From NCBI GenBank assembly GCA_039000515.1, contig JBCFYV010000935.1, forward strand, positions 62,723,604 through 62,787,603: a stretch of 64,000 nucleotides of DNA, given 5' to 3'. The notes under the pieces were generated by a model. It worked only from the letters and a program-made list of their open reading frames with translations, did not search any database and was not told the DNA's origin. The stretch's first letter is position 1. The number at the start of each line of letters is the position of its first letter. The DNA is from Timema cristinae (Eukaryota > Arthropoda > Insecta > Phasmatodea > Timematidae). Below, in pieces: positions 1 through 10,182 of the stretch. The translations under genes and the position numbers were made by a program.

Positions 1-78
1 TCTGTGCCGGGACCGAGGATTGAACCCCGGACCCCAGCACAGAAGTCTGACACCTTACCCCTAGACCGCCAGGTCACC
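1..78 (-). mobile_element. SINE-A copy 1, tRNA-like head only (cut by window edge)
   Basis: This is the 5' (tRNA-like) end of a SINE-A copy read on the minus strand. The B-box-like motif appears as GAGGATTGAACCCCGG on the plus strand, and the head ends at CCGCCAGGTCACC. It matches the heads of the copies at 5501, 7823, 11378, 13010, 26378 and 43231. The 3' part lies outside the window. Confidence 0.85.
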
Positions 79-310
79 GCCCCTACTAAATAAAGTGAAC
101 CTACAAAAAAAAAAACAACAACATAGATCTATAGACTACAGACTATAGATCTATAAAATCGAAGGGAAGTTTTATTATCGTATCTTATTATCCGTCCAAG
201 CTGAGAACTTCAAAAGCGCACTTAGACCTTTTATCAAAAACTCAAAGAGAGGAAAAAAAACTGCATAACGTGGCAACATGGCAAACAAGTATTGTAAATA
301 ATCCCTTAAC

Positions 311-430
311 GGGCCTCGTGCTATAGTGGTCAAAGCCCCTGGATTCTGAAATGTATGTCCCGGGTTTGATTCCAGGCTGGTACCAGAGGATCATTCTCGA
401 AAGGGGAATAATTCTCATGATTAGCAAGGT
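311..430 (+). mobile_element. tRNA-derived SINE head, third type (SINE-C)
   Basis: A tRNA-like segment has an A-box-like stretch (GCTATAGTGGTCAAAG) and a B-box-like stretch (GGGTTTGATTCCAGG) about 45 bp apart, as in tRNA-derived SINE promoters. The following sequence to about 600 may be its body. It differs from the SINE-A and SINE-B heads and most resembles the one at 25215. No cloverleaf good enough for a real tRNA gene was seen. Confidence 0.5.
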
Positions 431-740
431 TCGGTTAATTAGACTTAAGCTATGTTAAGATCTCCATTAGCACCCTGTTATATTCACTATCACCATCATC
501 ATCTCATCGGGACATGGAAAGAGCCTCCGCGTAAAGGATGTACTATTAGTACGTCCCCTGGACAATGGTACATTAGTACCGGCTGAACTTTACACAAACT
601 GGGATACAAGTGATGTAATCTAGACGCGTCATTAATATTATATTATATATTTATATAATCTTTACAATAAATACAATAAAATAATAAAAATACAGGGAAA
701 ACTTTTTTTCCCCTTTACAATAGGTTAGTCCAATGTCAAC

Positions 741-1704
741 AAGCGGTGTTGTCGACTGCCTCTCAAAGACTACAAATAAGCGGTGTTGCCGACTGCTTCT
801 CAAAGACTACAAATAAGCGGTGTTGCCGACTGCTTCTCAAAGACTACAAATAAGCGGTATTGCCGACTGCCTCTCAAAGACTACAAATAAGCGGTGTTGC
901 CGACTGCCTCTCAAAGACTACAAATAAGCGGTGTTGCCGACTGCCTCTCAAAGACTACAAACAAGCGGTGTTGCCGACTGTCTCTCAAAGACTACAAACA
1001 AGCGGTGTTGCCGACTGTTTCTCAAAGACTACAAACAAGCGGTGTTGCCGACTGTCTCTCAAAGACTACAAACAAGCGGTGTTGCCGACTGTCTCTCAAA
1101 GACTACAAACAAGCGGTGTTGCCGACTGTCTCTCAAAGACTACAAACAAGCGGTGTTGCCGACTGTTTCTCAAAGACTACAAAAAGCGGTGTTGCCGACT
1201 GCTTCTCAAAGACTACAAATAAGCGGTGTTGCCGACTGCCTCTCAAAGACTACAAACAAGCGGTGTTGCCGACTGTCTCTCAAAGACTACAAACAAGCGG
1301 TGTTGCAGACTGTTTCTCAAAGACTACAAATAAGCGGTGTTGCCGACTGCTCTCAAAGACTAACAATAAAGCGGTGTTGCCGACTGTTTCTCAAAAGACT
1401 ACAAATAAGCGGTGTTGCCGACTGCTTCTCAAAGACTACAAATAAGCGGTGTTGCCGACTGCTTCTCAAAGACTACAAATAAGCGGTGTTGCCGACTGTC
1501 TCTCAAAGACTACAAACAAGCGGTGTTGCCGACTGTTTCTCAAAGACTACAAATAAGCGGTGTTGCCGACTGCTTCTCAAAGACTACAAATAAGCGGTGT
1601 TGCCGACTGCCTCTCAAAGACTACAAACAAGCGGTGTTGCCGACTGTTTCTCAAAGACTACAAACAAGCGGTGTTGCAAACTGTTTCTCAAAGACTACAA
1701 ACAA
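741..1704. repeat. Minisatellite, 37-bp unit, about 26 copies
   Basis: Units of the type AAGCGGTGTTGCCGACTG plus CTCTCAAAGACTACAAA repeat with a 37-bp period. Variants alternate at a few positions (AAATAAG or AAACAAG, CTGCCTC, CTGTCTC or CTGTTTC), and a few units carry single-base indels near 1178, 1350 and 1390. Because 37 is not a multiple of 3, the same unit is read in all frames, giving overlapping false open frames of 120-183 residues. There is no sign of a protein. Confidence 0.95.
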
Positions 1705-1801
1705 GTGTGTGCTTGTATGCTTATATGGAATATTCTCCAGAGCAGGCATACAAATCCAGCCTGTGCGCTTCCAGTGTGTAGCTATCTTAGTTTTACTAAA
1801 C

Positions 1802-1960
1802 GATTAGCGTAAGGATGAGGAAGGTAGAATTAAGAGGAAATGTAACCAGAATTTTCTTGGATGTAAAGTAGGAAACCCATCAGGTAAAACCACACTCAGC
1901 AAACTCAGCCGGGATTTTAACCCCAATCTCCCCGTCTCCACAAGACTAGACGAACTTGAC
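1802..1960 (-). mobile_element. SINE-B copy, degenerate
   Basis: The minus-strand SINE-B body is recognisable by the order of its blocks: ATTAGCGTAAGGATGAGGAAGG, then a GTAGAATTAAGAGGAAATGT-like block, then a B-box remnant (GGGATTTTAACCCC), then CAATCTCCCCGTC. The ends are blurred. It lies about 100 bp from the 37-bp array. Confidence 0.7.
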
Positions 1961-2486
1961 GTTTTTTTTAACAGGCCCTTCATTATGGAAATCGTAAATA
2001 TTTTATTAATCAAACGAGGTTATATTTTATGAAGAATACTAAAAGTTTATATTCTAAGACCTACTGTGAAATAGATTGCAGCTCCTGAAAAAAGTAATAA
2101 AATATTTTGTAGATTTTTGTTAACCAAGATGTCTCTTTGACGACAGTTTTGAGAAATCAGTGTATTTTTTAAAAAAAATCTCGTATATATAAAAGGCTAT
2201 CAGAACCAAAGCATCCATATTGCAAAAAACATAAAATTAGTAAATAATAAAATGGGAAAAAGTTAAGTTGTGACATGCGTAAATGGATTTTTTTATTGTA
2301 AAAATATTCGATCTCATCCAAGCAAATAAAAAAAGCTCTAAAGTTAAAGTATATCGTTATTCACAACAAATATTCTGTATCTTAGAGATAAAGCAATCAA
2401 GCAAGGGGGGGGGGAGGGAGGATGCATTGGACATTAAGAGAATTGCAGTTAGATCATGTTTAAAAAATTAGGATAGTAATAATAAT

Positions 2487-2735
2487 CCACTTCAGTTGTT
2501 ACATGGTCTAAGGCATTACCCTCGCAATAGAGTACATGTCAATGACGTGGAGATACTGGTTCGATCCTGGTCGCGTGTAATGAGGGAGGGTTTTTCCTAA
2601 ATGGATTCCCACTATTATCTCCACGCAAATGCGGGTACACTTTCTCTAAATTCAACTCTCCTTATCCCTAGCCCATTAGCAAAGTTATTAAATAACCCGT
2701 AAGGTTAGTAAGACACGGTACTAAAAATAGATATA
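2487..2735 (+). mobile_element. SINE-B copy, nearly full length
   Basis: The tRNA-like head has TGGTCTAAGGC and the B box GGTTCGATCCTGG. It is followed by the typical body (TTTTTCCTAAATGG, CCACGCAAATGCGGGTACA, TCTCTAAATTCAA) and the 3' end AACCCGTAAGGTTAGTAAGA. The 3' hairpin is damaged in this copy (ACCCGTAAGGTT). Confidence 0.85.
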
Positions 2736-2745
2736 TTAATAGCTA

Positions 2746-3560
2746 TAAACAAAACCATTTTGTAGAACGCAGACAAAAATTAACGTTCAATCACAAAACC
2801 TTTTCAAGTTTTGCATTTCATTTTTTTTAAATATTGGTTCTCCCTTCGTTTTATGCAGGATTGCACTTTAAATATAATTTGATGGAAATTTCCATAGCCA
2901 GCTAGTGTTTCTCTAAAGCGAAAAGGCTTCATATTTTCCAGTGTCCGAATAAAAATTCGAGTAATTGGTGTTAACCCAAAAACTGTTTAAAAGATTTTTG
3001 GGGAAACGCTATTTTGAAACATAAATTAATACACCAGTAAACTAAATTATTATATTATTAATTGAAAAATAGAAAAATATAAAGAACTAAAACTTATTAT
3101 CAACATTAGATAAGAGTGCAATTTTCATAAAACAGTTGAAACGTTATTATCTCTACTTTCACGTCAATTCACGTGATCCACAGTAGTCACTTTTGGTAAA
3201 TATTATAAATACGTATAAAATAACACTAATACTATTGTAAAATGCTATCAATGTTTGTAAAAAAAAAGTTGGTATTATTTTTAAAAGGCTCTTCTTTTGA
3301 AAATTATTTGTTGTAATATTTTAAGTGTCTATTTTGGCTAGAAATAGAGTGCACATCGTAAGTTGGCATCAGTGTGAGGGGGTCTGAGGTTGACAGGAGG
3401 ATGAATGGGCTCGGCCAATAGGAGAAGGAGGGAGGGGAAACAGTGGTGCCACTACAGCCCTGTGACACAAGTTAGAGATCTCCACAGCCTTACAAGCCAT
3501 GATCGCACGACGAGCATATCCATCCATCTTGGGACATTCATTCATCTGTCTAGCGAGCGG
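2746..3560. other. AT-rich DNA without recognisable gene
   Basis: Mostly A and T, with short low-complexity runs. A more GC-rich patch at 3360-3560 was checked on both strands for a continuation of the LHFPL gene and none was seen. Confidence 0.6.
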
Positions 3561-3564
3561 GGAG

Positions 3565-4200
3565 AGTTAGCCCCCCCCCCTCTCTCTCTCTTTTTTACAT
3601 CTTCATCTCTCTATTAATCTCTTTCTATTTTTACATCTCTATCTCTTTATAGATCCATTTCTCTCTATTTTTTACTTCCTTATCTCTCTATACGGTACAT
3701 TCCTTTCTATTTTCAAATTTATATTTCCTATTATCTCTTTCGTTCTATTTTTTACTCTATTTCTCTACTAATCTATCTATTTTTACATTTCTATCTCTTT
3801 ATAGATTCATTTCTCTCTATTTTTTACTTCTTTATCTTTCTATACGGTAGATCTCTTTCTATTTTCAAATTTCTATCTCCCTATTGATCCCTTTCGTTCT
3901 ATTTTTTACTCTCTCTCTCTCTCTCTATTAATCCTTATATTTTTACATCTCTATCTCCTTATAGATGCATTTCTCTCTATTTTTTTACATCTTTATCTCT
4001 CCATACGGTACATCCCTTTCTATTTTCAAATTTCTATCTCTCTATTGATCCTTTTCGCCCTATTTTTTTACATCATCTCTCTAATAATCCCTTTCTATTT
4101 TTACATCTCTATCTCTCTATAGATCCATTTCTCTCTAATTTTACATCTTCATTTCTCTACTAATTCCGTTCTATTTTTACATTTCTATTTATAACTTGCA
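3565..4200. repeat. Pyrimidine-rich tandem repeat, about 158-bp unit, four diverged copies
   Basis: A T/C-rich tract has recurring anchors: TATAGATCCATTTCTCTC-like sequence near 3645, 3799, 3960 and 4117, a period of about 155-161 bp. Each unit also carries TTCTATTTTTACATC and CTATACGGTACAT. The strand asymmetry is nearly complete for 600 bp. It lies about 170 bp from the LHFPL exon, on its downstream (intron) side. Confidence 0.85.
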
Positions 4201-4365
4201 GAATAATATTATTGAATTTCAAATTATAAGATTATATGTATTTAATGGAAATAAACATTCTTTTAAACTATATTTCATACTGATAATATCCAGAAAAAGG
4301 TGAAACAATGAATACAAATAATAAATATCAATTAGCAACCAAAAGCGTAACGCAAACCCTTTTAC

Positions 4366-4532
4366 CTGCTATGAGTTGCAGCGCTCCAGCCAGCCTCGCG
4401 GTACCCGTGTGAACTACGTATGTGATACAGCACGCCGCCGTGGCCGTGATGGCCACTAGAAGACTGAGGGCACTTCCGGTTCCTACCAGTACCGTGCTGG
4501 CCTGCCACCAGGGGCTAGGGATGTCCCAGAAC
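4366..4532 (-). CDS. Internal exon of an LHFPL-family tetraspan membrane protein
   Basis: Read on the minus strand, an acceptor (CTTTTGCAG) precedes and a donor (GTAAAAG) follows a 167-bp open segment. It carries one base completing a codon, 55 full codons, and one base of the next codon (phase 2 in, phase 1 out). The peptide starts FWDIPSPWWQASTVLVGTG, continues through a hydrophobic stretch (SALSLLVAITATAACC), and ends TARLAGALQLIA. This order (IPS...W...TVL, hydrophobic second transmembrane segment ending in CC, then R-AGALQL starting the third) is the signature of the LHFPL family, whose members are four-pass membrane proteins; some work with hair-cell mechanotransduction channels or with receptors. 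The segment is GC-rich in an AT-rich setting and has no stop codon, as expected for a real exon. Other exons were not found. The family call rests on recalled family features, not a search, and the paralogue cannot be decided. Confidence 0.85.
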
Positions 4533-4604
4533 CTGCAAAAGACACATCAATGACATCTAAGCCGGGTTTATGTTCAAGCATATAAATAATAACATTTTTT
4601 TTAA

Positions 4605-4890
4605 AATTTGAGATACTTGTCATGCGCTTTCTGAACCAACTGATTATATCAGTATACGAGAATTTCTATGAGCGAGAGAAAATGGACCTACCAATTTTGC
4701 CGGGAGAGTTATTTTCATATACCTTCTAGGGTTCTTTGACACCACAATCGACATTTTCCCTCTAAGGAAGTTGAGCTACGGATTTTTATCCACCCAAGAA
4801 AAATCCATCAAGTCTCAGCTGGGTTTGAACCCACGAGCATCAGGCTTATAGGTTAAAACTTTACCACAAGACCACCGATGTCGACAATAA
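4605..4890 (-). mobile_element. tRNA-derived SINE, fourth type (SINE-D)
   Basis: On the minus strand the head reads TCGGTGGTCTTGTGGTAAAG (A-box-like), with GTGGGTTCAAACCCAG (B-box-like) about 35 bp later. The body contains TCTGAACCAACTGATTATAT and AATGGACCTACCAATTTTGCC, which recur in diverged form at 32563-32840. That shared body defines a dispersed family separate from SINE-A and SINE-B. Confidence 0.65.
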
Positions 4891-4980
4891 GTAATAACAA
4901 ATATTGCTAGCAAAGAGTTTACTATATCGCCGCTGCAACCAAACCTTCCATTATATCTCATCGCACGCATGCACAGAACG

Positions 4981-5012
4981 CTGAACTCACCCAAGTAGTG
5001 TATGTATGTGTG

Positions 5013-5060
<48 letters not shown>

Positions 5061-5076
5061 ACTTGGGTGAGTTCAG
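4981..5076. repeat. 96-bp near-perfect palindrome with (TA)n core
   Basis: The left arm CTGAACTCACCCAAGTAGTG is repeated exactly as its reverse complement, CACTACTTGGGTGAGTTCAG, at 5057-5076. The arms continue inward as (TG/CA) and then (TA) repeats, so the whole stretch can fold on itself. It may be a miniature foldback element expanded at its centre. Confidence 0.85.
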
Positions 5077-5500
5077 GTGGGGTGGTGGGTGTGTGGGAGG
5101 GGGTCAAGTGCCAGTACTGACCATCAACTACTCATGTCTATTCGTATTTATCCTGCATCACTATTCCAGTCTGGGTTATGCGCATTTCATTACAAAGAGT
5201 TGATAAGAGAAGTGTATAATTTTAGAGGAAGTGTACTTGTATTTGAGTGAAGGGAGAGCGGAACATTTTTGTTTCTATATAAAAAGAAAAATATATGTTC
5301 CGTACCCGTGATGTGCATGATCAATAACCAATAAGTGTTTAGATTACAATATCTATAGATTTAAACTAGACATATCTACTAGACCAATATTTTGTTTATT
5401 TTACACCCACTTCAGTGATCAAACGATCTAAGGTGTCAGTAGCAATAGACAAGACCGCCAATGACAGGGATATCGGGGTTCTGATACCAGTTGGATATAC

Positions 5501-5799
5501 TATTATTATTATTAGCACCGCGTCTTACTACCCGTTAGGGTTATACGCACTTACGCTAATGTGTAATGGTAGAGTGATTGTGAGATGAAATGGAGGACCT
5601 ACAATTTAACGTGGGATCCGAACCACGGTGGAGGCCTGACATTCCCCACATTCACAAGTTGTGATTAATACACGTCTTGTCAAAGGTGAAGGAAGGGTTT
5701 GGTAATCAGATAAATCTGTGCCGGGACCGAGGATTGAACCCCGGACCCTCACAACAGAGGTCCGACACCTTACCCCCTAGACCGCCAGGTCACCCATTG
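5501..5799 (-). mobile_element. SINE-A copy with 11-bp target-site duplication
   Basis: Full-length minus-strand copy. The plus strand starts (TTA)n-AGCACCGCGTCTTACTACCC and ends at the tRNA-like head with GATTGAACCCCGG and CCGCCAGGTCACC. The flanking repeat GTTGGATATAC is found at 5490-5500 and 5800-5810. It interrupts a SINE-B copy. Confidence 0.92.
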
Positions 5800-5896
5800 G
5801 TTGGATATACTGAGCGTGGTTTTGCCATAAATGGTATTTCCCTCTCCATCTACGCAAATTTGGGAACACTTCCTCTAAATTTAACTTTGCAAGTGA

Positions 5897-6018
5897 TAGA
5901 AGGAGAGTGGAAGAGAGTGCAGGAGGAAGAATGGTGGAAGGACAGAGGGAGATGGAGGCATTTTACTAGACTGACCTGGTGACAGGCTGGAAACACATGA
6001 TGATGATGATGATGATGA
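5897..6018 (+). pseudogene. 3' scrap of a non-LTR retrotransposon with (ATG)n tail
   Basis: The open segment reads WKRVQEEEWWKDRGRWRHF, ends at a stop just after RLTW, and is followed by about seven ATG/TGA triplets. A basic, Trp-rich tail with DRxRWR ahead of a trinucleotide tail is usual for the C-terminus of LINE ORF2 proteins. It sits inside the SINE-B copy at 5405-6056. The family is not determined. Confidence 0.5.
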
Positions 6019-6111
6019 TATGTATACAACGAATAGTAAGTCGCGGTGCTAAAAAAAATAAGAAATTGGTATAAGGAAGAAAACAAGTAGTTCATTCTGT
6101 TCTTTAACGGC

Positions 6112-6500
6112 TGGTAACATTTTCACTATTCCGCTGACGAGTATTAACACTCATTAAACTATTTACGTCTGGACAGCTTTGATCTGCATATATAAATTTA
6201 CTCTTTCTTGTTTCCTGTTCAGATAAACATAAATATAAATATATACTTCCACTTCCTGGAAAGAAGATTAATATTGGCCATTTTCGTGAATAAACAAATA
6301 GCTTGCGTTGTATACGATTAAAAATATATATATATATATCTTTACTAAAGTTATTTTAAACTATTAAAAAACTAATTTTGTGACAGGAAGGCTAGTTTTA
6401 TAACTGTTTAATTTCTTTTTCTTCGATGTTTAATCTTGAAAACTCGCCAAATAAAACATAAAATACATTAACATGGGAAATACTATCTTGATTACGTCAC
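6112..6500. repeat. Dispersed repeat (family F), copy 1
   Basis: This about 380-bp stretch is similar in order and content to 45880-46258. Both begin with CACTCATTAAACTATTTACG- or CACTCACTCAACTATTTACA-like sequence and CTGGACA, share a TTTTCGTGAATAAACAAATAGC-like block, and end near CTACGTCACAG or TTACGTCACAG. No coding capacity or terminal repeat was seen; an old mobile-element remnant is likely. Confidence 0.6.
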
Positions 6501-7822
6501 AGTTATGTAACGTAATGTAATGTATGTTTGAAAATAGTTATTATAATAATGGTCCAATTCTATTATATAGTTGATAAATAATTTTGTATTTTACCAATCT
6601 ATCTATGATAATTATTTAAAAACTTACAGTATAATATCTACAATATCCTACATTTGTAAAGCCAAATATGGAAAATACATTCATCTAATTATTTTTTTAA
6701 AAAGGGTTTTTCATTTCCAAACACATCAAAATATTCCAGCTTCATCTACCCCCACCCCCCACCACCAGCTGACGGCATTAAATGGATTGCGCGCACCATG
6801 AGCTACGGGAAATTAATTAAAATTTCTATTGGCAGAACAAACTTCAATTTATTAACAGCGAAAACAGTTCGACCGAAAAGATCCCCCCATTCATTCGCAA
6901 TGAGCAAACAGACCCTTCCCTTTTCCTCCCTTACCCTCACCCTTCATTGAGCTATAAGGGTGGTGCAAAAAAAAAAACAATTTCGCATGTTAGTATAATG
7001 TGTATTTGGCCAACAACAACCGAAACAAAAAGCTTGTGTAATAATTAAATGGACGGGTCTTTTCAGTGTGATAATATAATGTGCACAGCTGCGGTAGAAA
7101 GGTTACGTTACGTGCGGACCAAGTTGAATCAACATAATTACACTAACGTACCGTACTAATATTTCAGTGTATAGTTCGGGCAAACATAATAGTACAACGA
7201 CCCCGTTTTCTAATAAACAACCTCCTTGAACAATCACAAAATATAGCCGGACCGCTCTAAGAAACTTATATAAATGATTTAAACATCACCAAAATAAAAA
7301 TGGACCACCCCCGAAGAAACATCATTTAGGTACCTCTAAAATACATTCGAACCACTCTAATAAATTTATTTATGATTTAAAAATTCAAAACATATATTCT
7401 GACACCACCCATTAAGAAACATTTATAATATATTATTCGAAAAACCCAAAATATAGCCGGAAAATTAATATTATTTATTATTTAAACTATACCAAAAATA
7501 TAGTAATACCACTCTAAGAATAATTCTATATATGACAGTTTATAAAATCGTATATTCATACGTAAAGCCGTATGTTTTTAATATAACTAAATATGAATTA
7601 TAACTGTTACAGTTGTTGTGACATAGGACGTTATCGCCCCAAGAACCCAAGGTACAGGATGGTAATAAAGTTGGTCCCCGATTTTAATAATTCAGGGATC
7701 GTTTAGTATAATTTTATTTTATTAATTTTATTTTTTTCAGATCGTCGTAAAGTATTAAAATTTGGTTTGGATCAATAATCACTTAAACATCAAGTGAGAA
7801 AAAACATGACAAATTAATATTC
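6501..7822. other. AT-rich DNA with a degenerate tandem repeat
   Basis: No gene is recognisable. At about 7230-7540 there are six diverged units of roughly 46-61 bp. They carry AAAATATAGCCGGA, CCACTCTAAGAA and TTATTTATGATTTAAA motifs in the same order, which indicates an old tandem array. Confidence 0.6.
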
Positions 7823-8094
7823 ATTATTATTATTATTAGCACCGCGTCTTACTACCCGTTCGGGTTATACGCACTTACGCTAATGTGTAATGGTAGGGTG
7901 ATAGTGAGATGAAATGAAGGACCTACAGTTTAACGTGGAATCCGTACCACGGTGATGGCCTGGCATTCCCCACATGTCTTGTCAGAGGTGAAGGAAGGGT
8001 TTGGTAATCAGATAAATCTGTGCCGGGACCGAGGATTGAACCCGGCCGCCAGCACAGAAGTCTGACACCTTACCCCTGTACCACCAGGTCACCC
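7823..8094 (-). mobile_element. SINE-A copy
   Basis: Nearly full-length minus-strand copy, from (ATT)n-AGCACCGCGTCTTACTACCC to CCACCAGGTCACC, with a small internal deletion at ACATGTCTTGTCAGAGG. The B-box region GAGGATTGAACCCGG is intact. No clean target-site duplication was seen. Confidence 0.9.
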
Positions 8095-8189
8095 GTCAAT
8101 ATTAATTAAATATAAATAATATATAATGTCGAAAGTATCATAATATGTTTAAATAATAGAGAATAATAAGATTTTATACATAAATTAAA

Positions 8190-8280
8190 AAATGACACCC
8201 TGACAAGGGATTCGAAACCGAGACCCTCGACTTAGAGCGCCCGAACTATCCAGTAATCGTTCCTGAAAGGTTATTCCTCA
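8190..8280 (-). mobile_element. tRNA-like SINE head, unassigned
   Basis: The minus strand shows ACTGGATAGTTCGGGCGC followed by GGTTTCGAATCCCTTG, spaced like A and B boxes. It lies next to a SINE-A copy but does not match the SINE-A or SINE-B head closely. The family is unknown. Confidence 0.4.
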
Positions 8281-8490
8281 CTTATAAAATATGGTAGATT
8301 CTGTGATGGACGTGTGAATTGTGGCTTGTCTCGAGGGAATCAGCTTAATGCTGCCGTTAGTACAGTGAAAACCACTCCCTTCTTTATCCTGTAAGATAGC
8401 AAGCTCACCACACGTTATTCCACTATGGAGAGGGGGGAGGAGGGTTGATAAGATAGGGTCATAGTGTAATCAGATAGATGCACCACATAT

Positions 8491-9035
8491 ACAGGATGTT
8501 CGGAAACTAGCGCCCAAACTGCACATATAGTTTGTTTGAACCAAAAGTAATACACGATCCCTATACACTTACATCCGGAAAAATATGCTAATACCATTAA
8601 ATTGTGTTCAAAGCTCAGGCGTACAGCGCCAGGAGAGCAAAGCTGTGCAAGCATGCGTGTACAACAAGTTACATAACAGTTAGGCGCGCGGCCTACACGC
8701 TTCGATATCTTGGAGCACGGCAGCAGAACATATTATAATTAATAGTAAACAACACACCAGTCCATCTAGAAATCTAAATATGTTATGAGGGTCGTAATTA
8801 ACGGTCAAATATCACAACAAGTGCTCGCCATTATTACATGTGAAGTGCCACGTGCCTAACTCCTATGCAACTTGTTGTATACACATGCTTGGACAGCTTT
8901 GCTCTCCCGGCGCTGTACATCAAAACTTTGAACACAATTTAATGGTATTAGCATAGTTTTCCGGGTGTAGGTGTACAAAGATTTTGTATTACTTTTGTTT
9001 CAAACAAGCTGTATGTGAAGCATGTGCTATAAGGC
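8491..9035. mobile_element. Mariner-like foldback MITE
   Basis: It starts at a TA with CAGGATGTTCGGAAACTAGC, an end typical of Tc1/mariner-type elements. It has long inverted arms: CCATTAAATTGTGTTCAAAG, the CAGCGCCAGGAGAGCAAAGC block and ACAACAAGTT on the left recur inverted on the right around 8870-9000. The outermost 30 bp of the right arm have diverged. There is no transposase, so it is non-autonomous. Confidence 0.7.
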
Positions 9036-9229
9036 CAAGTAATTTATTTATAGTTATAGACTGGCGTGTTTGACTTTTCTCAGTTTTTATACATTATTTC
9101 GTGATATGTAGTCTGTGCCATGAGATCAGGTAATTTGTTCATAAGAGCGCTACCATTCAGGGTAAACGGAGTCTTCGTGAAAATGATTAATCTACATAAT
9201 TATATAAAATACCAGATGGTGGACACAGC

Positions 9230-9967
9230 CAGTGGTGGCATGTGTATAGGCACTGCGGAACTGCAGCACCCCTATTTCCACTTAATATCCTCTTTTCTTT
9301 AAATCATTAATTATTTTTGAAGTACAATATATATTCCTTAATCTTAATGTCAGTACTTCAGTAGCCATCCCCAAATTTATGAAAAAGATACAGCTTCACA
9401 GTGCCAGCAACGTGGTGTTCTGTTGTGCGCATGCGCACATAGTAGGGGTGTGGGGAGGAAGGCGGGACTGCCAGGTAGAGATAGCACTGTTGCTCTCGCA
9501 GTGCCGGCTCTGGTGTGGTGGTGGAAGGAAGTTTTTTTTTTACTCAGCGTGTGTTGTGCTTAAAAACAGTGTACCATATTCTTGAATGTGATAAATTGTA
9601 GAAGAGTGTAGAATTAGATTATTATTTTCTGCTTCCAGCTATTCTATTTGATTCATTTTTTTTCCGGTTCTTTTATTTAAAAGAAAGACTAAATGCGCTT
9701 GCAGTACTTTCAATGGAGAAACATTTCCTCAATTGACATCCAGAGATCAAGGAGAAAATTATTAAACTTTATGCTAAATTAAAACAAGAGAGTGGATTTC
9801 ATTTTTAAATGAATAATCAAGCTTGAACTGTAACAATTTAAGTTAAAGTAAGTAAAAAAGTTTGGGTTGTTTATACATGTTTTTTCCCCTTTTACCCAAT
9901 TTTAAAACAAAGACTAAACATTTTATGGAGCAACACCCTCACTAATTTTAGCTACGAGCCGCCACTG
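9230..9967 (+). mobile_element. hAT-like non-autonomous DNA element, copy 1
   Basis: The ends form terminal inverted repeats (CAGTGGTGGCATGTG at the left, ACGAGCCGCCACTG at the right). The flanks GACACAGC and GACACAAT form an imperfect 8-bp target-site duplication, the size expected for hAT elements. The interior is shared with 23911-24731 in reverse orientation. It includes a GC-rich part near 9400-9510 (GGCGGGACTGCCAGGTAGAG) and a tract near 9700 (CATTTCCTCAATTGACATCC). No transposase reading frame is present. Confidence 0.75.
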
Positions 9968-10094
9968 GACACAATGTATAAATTGAGTTCAAGAGAGCTG
10001 AGGTTTGGTTGGTATGGACACTATGGAGTTTTTAATTTTATGGCACATATTTTATGAGAAAAAATTCTAAAATTTGGCAAAATAAAAAGACGGC

Positions 10095-10182
10095 GGACGT
10101 AACGTAAACAATGAGTTCTAAAGAGCTGAATTTGGTAAGGACGTAACGTAAACAATGAGTTCTAAAGAGCTGAATTTGGTAC
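10095..10182. repeat. 44-bp tandem duplication
   Basis: Two identical adjacent 44-bp units start GGACGTAACGTAAACAATGA and end GAGCTGAATTTGGTA. A diverged third relative (AAATTGAGTTCAAGAGAGCT) lies just upstream near 9978. This is an early-stage tandem array. Confidence 0.9.

Larger units (their letters stand above)
5405..6056 (+). mobile_element. SINE-B copy split by two insertions
   Basis: The head and B-box region lie at 5405-5500 (GATATCGGGGTTCTGATACC). The body resumes at 5811-5896 (GGTATTTCCCTCTCCATC, ACGCAAATTTGGG, CTCTAAATTTAAC). The 3' end is at 6019-6056 (GAATAGTAAGTCGCGGTGCT). The first gap is a SINE-A copy (5501-5799) and the second a retrotransposon 3' fragment (5897-6018). This is clear nesting. 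Confidence 0.8.

Noticed and set aside
860..1807. Several overlapping open frames of 70-183 codons
   Set aside because: They are frame-shifted readings of the same 37-bp tandem unit and have no domain, start context or splice signals.
5677..5982. 101-codon open frame
   Set aside because: It runs from SINE-A through SINE-B into a LINE scrap; only the last part is retrotransposon-derived.
9379..9585. Open frame inside the hAT-like element as transposase
   Set aside because: It is 68 codons long, lies in the GC-rich non-coding core and has no transposase motif.
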